Source of the DNA: Aestuariispira insulae
GTDB taxonomy: Bacteria > Pseudomonadota > Alphaproteobacteria > UBA8366 > Aestuariispiraceae
Length of the DNA stretch: 64,000 nucleotides
Direction: 5' to 3'
Assembly: GCF_003385955.1 (NCBI RefSeq)
Contig: NZ_QRDW01000003.1
Coordinates: 310,001-374,000, forward strand
Below, piece after piece: positions 25,693 to 33,215 of the stretch. Within the stretch, counting starts at the first letter, position 1. Every line of letters begins with the position of its first letter. The notes under the pieces are model-generated. The model saw nothing but the letters and a program-made list of their open reading frames with translations, was not told where the DNA came from and did not search any database. Position numbers and translations under genes: made by a program.

Positions 25693-26994
25693 ATGAAATT
25701 TGGTAAATTGGGTCTGCTGGCCGCCAGTGCAGCCATGACCGTGGTTTCCACGGCAGCATTGGCCGCCGAGCAGTATATTCCGTCCCTGGTCTACCGTACC
25801 GGCCCTTATGCCAGTGGCGGCGTGCCGCTGGCCGATGGCTATGCGGATTATTTCCACCTGATCAACGAGCGTGACGGCGGTGTCAACGGGGTCAAATTCA
25901 AGGTTGAGGAATGCGAAACCGGTTATAAGACCGACCGCGGTGTGGAATGTTATGACCGCACCAAGGAAAATGCGACCATCTATAACCCCTGGTCCACCGG
26001 CATCACATACGCGCTGATCGACAAGGTTACCGCGGACAAGATCCCGTTCCTGTCCATGGGCTATGGCCGGACCAGTGCCGCTGACGGTCGGGTGTTCGAA
26101 TATATCTTCAATTTTCCTAGCACCTATTGGAACCAGGCAACCGCCATCGTCCAGTATATCGCCAATGAACTGGGCGGCACGGACCAGCTGAAAGGCAAGC
26201 GGATCGGCTATATCTATCTGGATCATCCCTATGGTAAGGAACCGATCCCGACCATGGATATCCTGGCGGAAAAATTCGGCTTCACCTATGACAAATATCC
26301 GGTCGCGCCGAAATCCATGACCGAGCAGAAATCCATCTGGCTGCAGATCCGCAAAACCAAGCCGGATTATGTGATCATGTGGGGCTGGGGGGCAATGAAT
26401 GCGACCGCAGTCAAGGAAGCCACCAACATCCGGTTCGATATGTCCAAATTCATCGGCAACTGGTGGTCTGCCGGGGAAGACACAGCCATTCCGTCCGGGG
26501 ATAAGGCCAAGGGCTATCGCGCAGCCACCTTCCATGGCGTCGGCAAGGACGCGCCGGTATTTGGTGATCTGCAACAGCATATCGTGGATAAGGGCATGGC
26601 GTCCGGCGACGGTTCCAAAATCGGCCTGGTGCTCTATAACCGCGGCTTTGCCAACGCAGCCTATGTTGTAGAGGCAGTCCGGAAGGCCCAGGAAAAATTC
26701 GGAAACCGGGTCATGACTGGCGAGGAAGTGCGCTGGGGGCTGGAAAACCTGGATTTGACCGAAGAACGGCTTGCCGAACTGGGCCTGACCGGGCTGGTGC
26801 CGCCGACCAAGGTGACTTGTGAAAATCATGAGGGCCTCAGCCCCGCGATCAAGATCCAGGAATGGAACGGGTCCGGCTATGAGGTGATCACCGACTGGAT
26901 CCCGGCGATGACGCAGGTTACCCGTCCGCTGATCGAACAGGATGCGGCGGCTTATGCGGCGGAAAAAGGCATCACGCCCCGCAGCTGCAATTAA
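25693..26994 (+). CDS. ABC transporter substrate-binding protein (branched-chain/aromatic-type, PBP1)
   Basis: This 433-aa periplasmic binding protein has a clear signal peptide ('MTVVSTAALAAEQ', cleaved after about residue 24). The mature N-terminus 'YIPSLVYRTGPYASGGVPLA' is that of the PBP1 Liv-type family subgroup with a YRTGPYA signature. That subgroup is often found with CoA ligases in loci for aromatic or aliphatic acids. Two Cys residues in 'EECETGYKTDRGVECYD' may form a disulfide, and a late pair ('KVTCENHEG', 'PRSCN') may form another. Ligand unknown. Confidence 0.92.
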   Translation: MKFGKLGLLAASAAMTVVSTAALAAEQYIPSLVYRTGPYASGGVPLADGYADYFHLINERDGGVNGVKFKVEECETGYKTDRGVECYDRTKENATIYNPWSTGITYALIDKVTADKIPFLSMGYGRTSAADGRVFEYIFNFPSTYWNQATAIVQYIANELGGTDQLKGKRIGYIYLDHPYGKEPIPTMDILAEKFGFTYDKYPVAPKSMTEQKSIWLQIRKTKPDYVIMWGWGAMNATAVKEATNIRFDMSKFIGNWWSAGEDTAIPSGDKAKGYRAATFHGVGKDAPVFGDLQQHIVDKGMASGDGSKIGLVLYNRGFANAAYVVEAVRKAQEKFGNRVMTGEEVRWGLENLDLTEERLAELGLTGLVPPTKVTCENHEGLSPAIKIQEWNGSGYEVITDWIPAMTQVTRPLIEQDAAAYAAEKGITPRSCN

Positions 26995-27050
26995 GACGCT
27001 GTAATCATAAGAAACGCTTGAAGCCCGTACCGTGAACAAGGGAGACCCCG

Positions 27051-27854
27051 ATGGCTGAACCGCTTTTGAAAGTGAATAATATCGAAGTCATCTATGATCA
27101 TGTGATCCTCGTGCTCAAAGGGGTCTCCCTTGAGGTGCCGGAGGGCGGCATTGTCGCCCTTCTCGGTGCCAACGGTGCGGGCAAAAGCACCACGTTGAAA
27201 TCCATCTCCAACCTGTTGCGCGCTGAGCGCGGCGATGTAACCAAGGGCACGATCGAGCTGAACGGCAAGACGGTCCATAACCTGACCGCCAATGATCTGG
27301 TGCGCCAGGGCTGTGTCCAGGTGATGGAAGGCCGCCATTGTTTTGAACATTTGACCATCGAGGAAAACCTTTTGACCGGGGCCTATACAAGGGGCCGGGT
27401 CAATGCGGCGGTGAAAGCCGATCTTCAGATGGTGTATGACTATTTCCCGCGCCTGTATGAGCGCCGCAAAAGCCAGGCTGGCTACACCTCAGGCGGCGAG
27501 CAGCAGATGTGCGCCATCGGCCGCGCCCTGATGGCGCGCCCGAAAATCATCCTGCTGGACGAACCTTCCATGGGGCTGGCGCCGCAGCTGGTAGAACAGA
27601 TTTTTGAGATTGTGAAAAAGCTGAATAAGGAAGAGGGTGTGAGCTTCCTGCTGGCAGAACAGAATACATCCGTCGCGCTGAAATATGCCGATTACGGCTA
27701 TATCCTGGAAAACGGCCGTGTGGTCATGGATGGCGATGCGGAAAGCCTTGCCAATAACGAGGATGTAAAGGAATTTTACCTGGGCGTCAGCCAGCAGGGC
27801 CGGAAAAACTTCCGGGAAGTGAAACATTACAAACGCCGCAAACGCTGGCTTTGA
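27051..27854 (+). CDS. Branched-chain-type ABC transporter ATPase (LivF-like)
   Basis: The second ATPase subunit, 267 aa. Walker A is 'GANGAGKSTTLKSISNLLR'. A 'GCVQVMEGRHCFEHLTIEEN' Q-loop stretch and the signature 'TSGGEQQMCAIGRALMARPK' follow. Walker B is 'IILLDEPSMGLAPQ' and the H-loop position is Q in 'LLAEQNTSVAL', as usual for LivF. A basic C-terminal tail (KHYKRRKRWL) extends beyond the typical LivF length of about 235 residues. Confidence 0.93.
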   Translation: MAEPLLKVNNIEVIYDHVILVLKGVSLEVPEGGIVALLGANGAGKSTTLKSISNLLRAERGDVTKGTIELNGKTVHNLTANDLVRQGCVQVMEGRHCFEHLTIEENLLTGAYTRGRVNAAVKADLQMVYDYFPRLYERRKSQAGYTSGGEQQMCAIGRALMARPKIILLDEPSMGLAPQLVEQIFEIVKKLNKEEGVSFLLAEQNTSVALKYADYGYILENGRVVMDGDAESLANNEDVKEFYLGVSQQGRKNFREVKHYKRRKRWL

Positions 27855-27878
27855 TCATCGGGGATTTGGGGGCAGGGC

Positions 27879-29114
27879 ATGTCTGATTTTTTTGATGCGT
27901 TGGAAACAAGAAGCCAGGACGAGCGTGAGGCATCGCAACTGTCGCAATTAAGCCTGCAGCTGGCCCATGCCAGAAATTATGCGCCACATTATCAGACCAT
28001 TTTGGCCGATGTGAACCCGGCGGAGGTGGGGGCGTTTGAGGCGTTGGCCGCCCTGCCGGTCACCCGGAAATCCGATCTGATCGCGGCCCAGGCCAGCAAG
28101 CCGCCGTTTGGCGGCCTGACCGCAACCCCGGTCGGCAAGCTGAACCGGCTTTATATCTCACCAGGGCCCATCGCGGATCCGGAAGGCCATGGCGAGGATT
28201 GGTGGCGCATGGGTCGCGCGCTTCATGCCGCGGGTTTCCGCGCCGGAGACCTGGCGCTCAATTGCTTTTCCTATCACCACACTCCGGCCGGTCATATGAT
28301 GGAAACCGGTGCCCGCGCGGTGGGCTGTGCGGTATATCCGGGCGGTGTCGGCCAGACAGACGCTCAGGTTCAGGCGGTGACCACCTATGGCCTGAACGGC
28401 TATATCGGCACCCCGGATTTCCTGAAGCTGATCCTGGATAAGGCGGATTCCTTGTCGGCGGATATTTCCAGCCTGAAAAAGGCCTTTGTTTCCGGAGGCG
28501 CTTTGTTCCCGTCCATGCGCGAAGAATATGGCGCGCGCGGTATTGCCACCTATCAGGCCTATGGGACGGCGGACCTGGGGCTGGTGGCTTATGAAACGGA
28601 AGCCGCTGAAGGCATGATCCTGGATGAAAATGTGATTGTCGAGATTGTTCGCCCCGGCACCGGCGAGTTGGTGCCTGATGGCGAGGTGGGCGAGGTGGTG
28701 GTCACGCTGCTGACCAATGTGGATTATCCGCTGATCCGGTTTGCTACTGGCGATTTATCGGCGATCATGGAGGGGCAGAGCCCTTGCGGACGCACCAATA
28801 AACGGATCAAGGGATGGATGGGCCGCGCCGATCAGCGCACCAAGATCAAAGGCATGTTTGTGGATCCGGCCCAGGTCGATCGGGTGGTCAAAGCCCATGC
28901 ACCGATCATGAAGGCGCGGCTTGAGGTCAATCTGGTCGACAATAAGGATCAGATGGTGCTTAAGGTTGAAACGGAGGATCTTAGCGAGGGTTTCCGCGAC
29001 CAGGTCGCCGGCAGTTTGCAGACCGAATGCAAGCTGAAAGGGGTTGTGGAGCTCATGGCCCCTGGCAGCCTGCCCAATGACGGTAAGGTGATTGACGATC
29101 AACGGGTTTATTAA
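27879..29114 (+). CDS. Phenylacetate-CoA ligase family protein
   Basis: A 411-aa adenylate-forming ligase related to PaaK. It starts with the PaaK-like helical segment 'LAHARNYAPHYQTILADV' and 'ALPVTRKSDLIAAQ'. Nucleotide-binding-type elements include 'AFVSGGALFPSMREEY', 'YQAYGTADLGLVAYE', 'LIRFATGDLSA' and 'GWMGRADQRTKIKGMFVDPA'. The usual PaaK P-loop with SSGTTGKP is replaced by 'LYISPGPIADPEGHGED', a pattern seen in transporter-linked members. It ends the operon, before a bidirectional terminator, and is probably a second activating ligase for the imported acid. Confidence 0.88.
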   Translation: MSDFFDALETRSQDEREASQLSQLSLQLAHARNYAPHYQTILADVNPAEVGAFEALAALPVTRKSDLIAAQASKPPFGGLTATPVGKLNRLYISPGPIADPEGHGEDWWRMGRALHAAGFRAGDLALNCFSYHHTPAGHMMETGARAVGCAVYPGGVGQTDAQVQAVTTYGLNGYIGTPDFLKLILDKADSLSADISSLKKAFVSGGALFPSMREEYGARGIATYQAYGTADLGLVAYETEAAEGMILDENVIVEIVRPGTGELVPDGEVGEVVVTLLTNVDYPLIRFATGDLSAIMEGQSPCGRTNKRIKGWMGRADQRTKIKGMFVDPAQVDRVVKAHAPIMKARLEVNLVDNKDQMVLKVETEDLSEGFRDQVAGSLQTECKLKGVVELMAPGSLPNDGKVIDDQRVY

Positions 29115-29140
29115 TGATCTGAAAACGAGAGATAATATGA

Positions 29141-29177
29141 AAACGGCCCGGTAGGTATTCCGGGCCGTTTTTCTTTT
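29141..29177. terminator. Bidirectional terminator between the ligase operon and small-protein unit B
   Basis: AAACGGCCCGG and CCGGGCCGTTT form an 11-bp perfect stem with an eight-base loop. The plus-strand tail is TTCTTTT; the minus-strand tail is weaker and AT-rich. Confidence 0.85.
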
Positions 29178-29215
29178 GGGGGTATTCATCTGCTGTAGGC
29201 AGACTTTTCGGGAAA

Positions 29216-29274
29216 GGGTCCGGGCCACCGGATGGGGGGCAGGCAGTTAAACGATAAAGCCCGGGCCCTCTCCC
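29216..29274 (-). ncRNA. Conserved 3' structured element, copy B
   Basis: This element is 12 bp past the stop of small ORF B. A 30-bp core (29227-29256) is identical to copy A at 29808-29837. It is flanked by arms that pair in each copy but with different bases. In this copy GGG (29216-29218) plus GGGCC (29222-29226) can pair with GGCCC (29264-29268) plus CCC (29272-29274) around a 3x3 internal loop. On the minus-strand RNA the conserved loop is rich in C. A structured 3' UTR or a processed small RNA is likely (inference). Confidence 0.5.
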
Positions 29275-29285
29275 AAACTTGAAAA

Positions 29286-29450
29286 TCAAGCTTTCTGGTT
29301 CAGCCTCTCGCCGCGATTGGCTTTCTCCCGGCTGATCAGGGCCTGATTATTCTGGTCGTCTTCACAATTACCCTGCAGGTTTGCCGCCAGGTCATCAATG
29401 CGGTCAAAAGACAGGCATTCTTCCATGATGACGGGGTTCAAGAGGGTCAT
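29286..29450 (-). CDS. Small protein, tandem paralogue B (54 aa)
   Basis: This small ORF has an AAGGAGC ribosome site eight bases before its ATG. Its product starts 'MTLLNPVIMEECLSFDRIDD' and ends RLNQKA. Paralogue A (29866-30030) has exactly the same length and nearly the same first 20 residues, while the rest diverges. Both copies share upstream and downstream blocks, which strongly supports a real gene. It is hydrophilic, with two Cys in this copy and no signal peptide or membrane helix. A constant N-terminus with a variable C-terminus recalls leader/core peptides, but no modification or export genes are nearby. I do not recognise a family. Confidence 0.6.
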   Translation of the reverse strand: MTLLNPVIMEECLSFDRIDDLAANLQGNCEDDQNNQALISREKANRGERLNQKA

Positions 29451-29499
29451 TGTTTGCTCCTTGGTTGTTGTCGCTTTCTGATTATCAATATGAGGGAAG

Positions 29500-29556
29500 G
29501 GGCGGGGTCAGTTACATGGCATAGATTCCAGTGGTTTTTACCCCTGCACAAAACAT
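29500..29556 (-). promoter_or_regulatory. Conserved upstream block of unit B
   Basis: Read on the minus strand: CAGGGGTAAAA, four bases, CTGGAATC, two bases, TGCCATG. The same order and nearly the same spacing occur before unit A. The block lies about 60-105 bases before the ATG, consistent with a promoter or operator. It fits neither the sigma-54 nor the standard vegetative consensus. Confidence 0.45.
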
Positions 29557-29694
29557 TGAAAACAAACAGTTTGTTCCCGAGTTTTCTGCTTGTAGGCAAT
29601 AAGTCCGCACAAAACGGTTATTCATTTACCCCCGGATGCGTGACATTAGTTCCACAGGGGTATTTCTTCAGTCTTGTAGGCGTTTGAAGAAGGA

Positions 29695-29731
29695 ATAAAG
29701 AGAACCCCCCGGATATTTCTGTCCGGGGGGC
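29695..29731 (-). terminator. Terminator of small-protein unit A
   Basis: CCCCCCGGA and TCCGGGGGG form a 9-bp stem with an eight-base loop. On the minus strand it is followed by TTCTCTTTATT. It lies about 70 bp past structured element A. Confidence 0.75.
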
Positions 29732-29796
29732 TTTCCATGGGGGTACATGAGTTATTTTTAACAAGTGGTACCATACTAGAGACCGTGTCTGAGGCA

Positions 29797-29856
29797 GGGG
29801 CGGGGCTACCGGATGGGGGGCAGGCAGTTAAACGATAGGGGCCCGACCCCTTCCCC
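29797..29856 (-). ncRNA. Conserved 3' structured element, copy A
   Basis: This copy starts 9 bp after the stop of small ORF A and shares an identical 30-bp core (29808-29837) with copy B. Its arms are GGGG-C-GGGG (29797-29805) and CCCC-TT-CCCC (29847-29856), so eight GC pairs can form. The arm sequences differ from copy B while pairing is kept, which argues for selection on RNA structure. Confidence 0.5.
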
Positions 29857-29865
29857 AAACACGTA

Positions 29866-30030
29866 TCAGACGGGCTGTTTCCGTTCGTCATCCTGTTGGA
29901 TGATGTCCTGGCTGATCATCGTCTGAATGGCGTCGAAGCTGGCTTGATGGTCCATCTGCGCCGCCGTGAACGCGTCGAGCGCGTCAAAGTTCAGCAACTC
30001 TTCCATGATCACGGGGTTTGAGAGGGTCAT
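29866..30030 (-). CDS. Small protein, tandem paralogue A (54 aa)
   Basis: The ORF has an AAAGGAGC ribosome site nine bases before ATG 30030. The product begins 'MTLSNPVIMEELLNFDALDA' and ends RKQPV. Ten of its first 11 residues match paralogue B, as do 'FD..D' and a later 'IS'; the C-terminal half diverges. The product is acidic and Gln-rich, with no Cys, no signal peptide and no membrane helix. The unit is a 580-bp tandem duplication with unit B. Function unknown. Confidence 0.6.
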   Translation of the reverse strand: MTLSNPVIMEELLNFDALDAFTAAQMDHQASFDAIQTMISQDIIQQDDERKQPV

Positions 30031-30083
30031 TTCAGTCAGCTCCTTTAATCAGTTGTTGTCTCCGTCTGAACAAAAGATGGGGC

Positions 30084-30143
30084 ACAGGGCCGGGCATGTT
30101 CCATGGCAGTGATTCCAGCATCTTTTACCCCCCTGGGTGCTGG
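30084..30143 (-). promoter_or_regulatory. Conserved upstream block of unit A
   Basis: On the minus strand: CAGGGGGGTAAAA, four bases, CTGGAATC, two bases, TGCCATG. This matches the block of unit B. A shared ACAACAAC stretch lies closer to each ATG. This is probably the transcription control region. Confidence 0.45.
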
Positions 30144-30252
30144 AATATTTCTTTGAATTTATTCATACTTATGAGATGGGGGTTATCAGGCGCGCGCATT
30201 GGGGTTAAAAAAACTGCCCCCTTACGTGTTGGATCAGAGGCACGAATAAACT

Positions 30253-30795
30253 ATGGCAAAGATACCTGCCGAATATGTTGCCGATATTGAAGGCAATTCC
30301 CGCCTGGGCACACGCGTTGCCCAATGGCTGCGCGTGTATGGCGGATCGATCAAGGGGGATGCCCGGAAATTTGGTGTGGCACCGGCAACCGCCAGAAGCT
30401 GGCGCGATGGCAACCAGCCGCAGGTCCGGCATCTGGATTTGATGATTGAGGCCTGGGGCCAGCCCTTTGTTGAATATATTTTCGGCGAATTGATGACCCA
30501 GGACCAGCTCAGCCTGGAAAAGCGGATTGAGCGTATGGAGGCCGAAGTGGTCGCCATGAAACTGTGGGCCCAGGAATTTGAAGAGGATAACCGCGATGCC
30601 ATCAAGGCATCGGAAAAGCGTCAGCCGGGATCGCGCGGCATGCAGATGGTCGCGCGCGGCATGACCATGGCGGTTGCCGTCTTTGTATTGCAGGCCACCT
30701 TCCATGTGGCGGGTGACAATGACTGGCGCACCGCGCCCCACGGCCCGGCGGTGGTGAAGGTGAAGCGGCGTGAATTTACCTTGGGCGCAGCCTGA
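30253..30795 (+). CDS. Helix-turn-helix protein with possible C-terminal membrane segment
   Basis: A 180-aa protein. A helix-turn-helix-like region lies at about residues 30-75 ('IKGDARKFGVAPATARSWRD', with GQPFVEYIFGEL after it). A charged helix, probably a coiled coil, follows at about 80-110 ('KRIERMEAEVVAMKLWAQE'). A moderately hydrophobic stretch near 140-158 ('MTMAVAVFVLQATFHVAG') may be a weak membrane segment. The gene is divergent from the small-protein units, and its start is 223 bp from small ORF A, so it is a candidate regulator of them (inference). Ribosome site is mediocre (AGAGG, 12 bases away). Confidence 0.6.
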   Translation: MAKIPAEYVADIEGNSRLGTRVAQWLRVYGGSIKGDARKFGVAPATARSWRDGNQPQVRHLDLMIEAWGQPFVEYIFGELMTQDQLSLEKRIERMEAEVVAMKLWAQEFEEDNRDAIKASEKRQPGSRGMQMVARGMTMAVAVFVLQATFHVAGDNDWRTAPHGPAVVKVKRREFTLGAA

Positions 30796-30845
30796 CCGGC
30801 GATTATTGAATGGCCTGAAACGGCAGTATCATCGATAGCCCCCTA

Positions 30846-30875
30846 GAAAAAAACGGGCGGAACAAGACCGCCCGT
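30846..30875 (-). terminator. Terminator after the dienelactone hydrolase gene
   Basis: ACGGGCGG and CCGCCCGT form an 8-bp stem with a seven-base loop, followed on the minus strand by seven T residues. It lies 22 bp past the hydrolase stop. Confidence 0.88.
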
Positions 30876-30896
30876 CCTTAAAAGGGGGAAGGCGTA

Positions 30897-31823
30897 TCAG
30901 TTTAAATGTTGATTGAAGAACGCTACGGTCCGGTCCCAGGCGATTTTGGCCTGCTCCTTGTTATAGCGCGGCGTTGAATTATTGTGAAAACCGTGCCTTG
31001 TGCCTGGATAGCTGTGCATTTCAAATGTCTTGCCATTGGCCTTGAGGGCGGCTTCGTAATCCGCGCGCATGGCATTAATGCGTTCGTCATCTTCGGCATA
31101 ATGGATCATCAGCGGGGCTTCGATTTTTGGCACATCTTCTGCCTTGGCCGCCGCACCGTAAAAGGGGACGCCCGCATTTAGATCACCGCCCATCTCAACC
31201 GCCAGCGCATTCACGACGCCGCCGCCATAACAGAAACCGGTCGCGCCCAGTTTTCCGGTGGATAGTTCATGGGCTTTCAGGAATTTGGCACCATTCAACA
31301 GATCGGTGAAAAGCTGCCCTTTATCCAGTGATTTCTGCATCACCTTGCCATCATCATCATTGCCGGGATAGCCGCCGACGGGATAAAGCCCATCTGGCGC
31401 AAAGGCCAGGAAACCGGCGACGGCGGCGCGTCTGGCGACATCTTCAATATGCGGGTTGAGGCCTCGATTTTCGTGAATGACCAGAACGGCCGGAAAGGGG
31501 CCATCGCCTTCCGGCTGGACCAGATAGCCGCGCATTTGGCCCGACGTGCCGCCGGGTGAGGCATAATCCACATAGCGGGCCTTGATCCGCTTATCCGTGA
31601 AGGAAATCATATTGGCCTTGGCATAGCTGGGCAACAATGCCTTTGCCATGGCAAGGCCGGATCCCCCGATGACCACCAAGGCGGCAGCCCTGCGCAAAAA
31701 CTCCCGCCGGGGCATGGCGGAATGGCAATATTCGTCATAGAGATCGTAAATCTTGGGATCAATGAAGATCGGTTCTGCTTCATCTGAGGTCGTTTTGACG
31801 GGTTCTGTTTTGGTGGCTTCCAT
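30897..31823 (-). CDS. Dienelactone hydrolase family protein with Tat-type signal
   Basis: This is a 308-aa alpha/beta hydrolase of the DLH family. A twin-arginine motif, 'MPRREFLRRAAALVVIGG', occurs at about residues 37-54, preceded by an unusually long hydrophilic N-region. Export by Tat to the periplasm is therefore likely. The triad is visible: Cys in 'GATGFCYGGGVVNAL', Asp in 'IHYAEDDERIN' and His in 'YPGTRHGFHN'. The 'VIHENRGLNPHIEDVARR' segment is typical of DLH. Actual substrates (dienelactones, other lactones or esters) are unknown. It has its own terminator. Confidence 0.9.
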   Translation of the reverse strand: MEATKTEPVKTTSDEAEPIFIDPKIYDLYDEYCHSAMPRREFLRRAAALVVIGGSGLAMAKALLPSYAKANMISFTDKRIKARYVDYASPGGTSGQMRGYLVQPEGDGPFPAVLVIHENRGLNPHIEDVARRAAVAGFLAFAPDGLYPVGGYPGNDDDGKVMQKSLDKGQLFTDLLNGAKFLKAHELSTGKLGATGFCYGGGVVNALAVEMGGDLNAGVPFYGAAAKAEDVPKIEAPLMIHYAEDDERINAMRADYEAALKANGKTFEMHSYPGTRHGFHNNSTPRYNKEQAKIAWDRTVAFFNQHLN

Positions 31824-31946
31824 ACTGTCCTCCCTGGGGCATCGGATGTGATCACGAACTACAGAATTACCCTATATGCCCAAAAGCATAGCGCGCATGG
31901 GGTTGGATTCATATGACAATACGCAAAAGGAACCTGATTGGATGCA

Positions 31947-31974
31947 CCGCCCGGCGGGGATACCGACCGGGCGG
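31947..31974 (-). repeat. GC-rich inverted repeat after the PEP-mutase family gene
   Basis: CCGCCCGG and CCGGGCGG form an 8-bp perfect stem with a 12-base loop, 15 bp beyond the stop of the gene at 31989. No U-tract follows, so its use as a terminator is uncertain. Confidence 0.45.
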
Positions 31975-31988
31975 CGCAAGGGGATTGC

Positions 31989-32891
31989 CTAACCGGCGGC
32001 CTTGTCAGGCCAGGCCGTGGACTGGGCCGGTCTGGAAGTTGCGGATAGCCCGTTCATGGCCATCAGGCTGATATTCTCCTGGAAGGGAACACCGGATGTT
32101 TCGGCGGTGAATTTACCATTATCGGCCTTGAGTTGGGCCAGCCCCCGATCAATGGCCTGCTGGGCCAGAAACAGGCAGGGCGTGGAATAGATCACCAGAC
32201 TGGCGCCCAGCTGCTGCAGTTTGCTGACCGTGACCGGTGGGGTTTTTCCACCGGCGATCAAGTTGATGGTCAGCATCAGATCGGGACCGATGGCCTCCCG
32301 GATTTCCGGGATGACTTCCAGGCTTGGCACACCTTCCACCAGGATCCCGTCGACGGGGCGGGTGGCATATAGTTTGGCCCGCCGGATGCCTTCCTCCAGG
32401 GTCGTGGCATCGGTCCGGGCGATCACACAGAGATCTTCGCGGACATCCAGGACCTTATCCAGGCGTTTGAGATAATCGTCGGTATCCAGGATATCCTTGC
32501 CCGGCAGATGCCCGCATTTCTTAGGGCGTCTTTGATCCTCCAGGATGACCGCGGAGGCCCCGACCCGTTCCAGCCTTTTGACGGTGTTGGCTGCCAGTTT
32601 CGGATCGCCATAGCCGTCGTCAATGTCGACCACGATATGCTGATCCGGCAGGACCGCGCGGATCCGTTCCACATAGGCCACCATGTCCGGCCAGGCAATA
32701 TAGCCCTCATCGGGCAGGCCATAATAGCTCGCGGCAAAACCATAGCCGGAACAAAAAACCGCTTCAAAATGCCTGGCCGCCAAACTGGCTGAAAACAGAT
32801 CGAATATGCCAATCAACGGCAGGGCACCGCCATGGGACACCCGCTGGCGCAACTGTGCGCCATATAGTTCCTTCCCCCAAACTTCAGTCAT
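31989..32891 (-). CDS. Isocitrate lyase/PEP mutase superfamily protein
   Basis: A 300-aa TIM-barrel enzyme of the PEP mutase/isocitrate lyase superfamily. The metal-binding acidic motif is 'HIVVDIDDGYGDP', followed by 'ASAVILEDQRRPKKCGHLPG', which contains the KKCGH catalytic loop with the Cys used by lyases. 'VIARTDATTLEEGIRRAKLY' is the next conserved block. The KKCGH Cys points to C-C lyase chemistry (2-methylisocitrate-lyase-like or oxaloacetate-type) rather than phosphonate mutase chemistry. It is not near propionate genes, so the substrate stays open. Confidence 0.85.
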   Translation of the reverse strand: MTEVWGKELYGAQLRQRVSHGGALPLIGIFDLFSASLAARHFEAVFCSGYGFAASYYGLPDEGYIAWPDMVAYVERIRAVLPDQHIVVDIDDGYGDPKLAANTVKRLERVGASAVILEDQRRPKKCGHLPGKDILDTDDYLKRLDKVLDVREDLCVIARTDATTLEEGIRRAKLYATRPVDGILVEGVPSLEVIPEIREAIGPDLMLTINLIAGGKTPPVTVSKLQQLGASLVIYSTPCLFLAQQAIDRGLAQLKADNGKFTAETSGVPFQENISLMAMNGLSATSRPAQSTAWPDKAAG

Positions 32892-33215
32892 GAAATCCTC
32901 CTGATCAATGATGCCGGTCCACTTCTCTCCGGCATAAAACCCCTCCCGCCTGCGGTCCGTTTACGGTCTGCAGGATGCTGGTTTAACGATACTTAGGATT
33001 GCTATCATCATCCGGTGCGATGCGCCGGTTTGTCAAGATTATAAGTTGTATAATGTTAACATATACTCGCATGAATCGAATTTTATATGCAATTTAAAGT
33101 GGTTTATGATATATTGATACGATCGATGCGTGATTCAGGTGAGTAGATTGTGAGGGGCAAGATCACGTTAATTTGGCTGTTATCTTTTGTCCGATAAGGA
33201 CGAAGGGGGGAAACT
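32892..33215. other. AT-rich intergenic region
   Basis: A 324-bp gap between divergent genes. The middle (about 33030-33120) is clearly more AT-rich than its surroundings and holds promoter-like stretches such as TTGTCA and TGTATAAT, although their spacing (13) is too short to be one standard promoter. No ORF with a good ribosome site was found. Confidence 0.4.

Noticed and set aside
29053-29891. Two minus-strand ORFs sharing the peptide YRLTACPPSG
   Set aside because: The shared peptide is a by-product of the identical 30-bp DNA element. The ORFs overlap terminators and the small ORFs and lack ribosome sites.
29084-30143. Sigma-54 promoter for the small-protein units
   Set aside because: TGGAATC...TGCC looked similar at first, but the GG-to-GC distance is seven bases, not ten.
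29454-30290. Plus-strand ORFs opposite the small-protein promoters (29454-29687, 30018-30290)
   Set aside because: They cross the conserved upstream blocks on the other strand, are not similar to each other and lack good ribosome sites.
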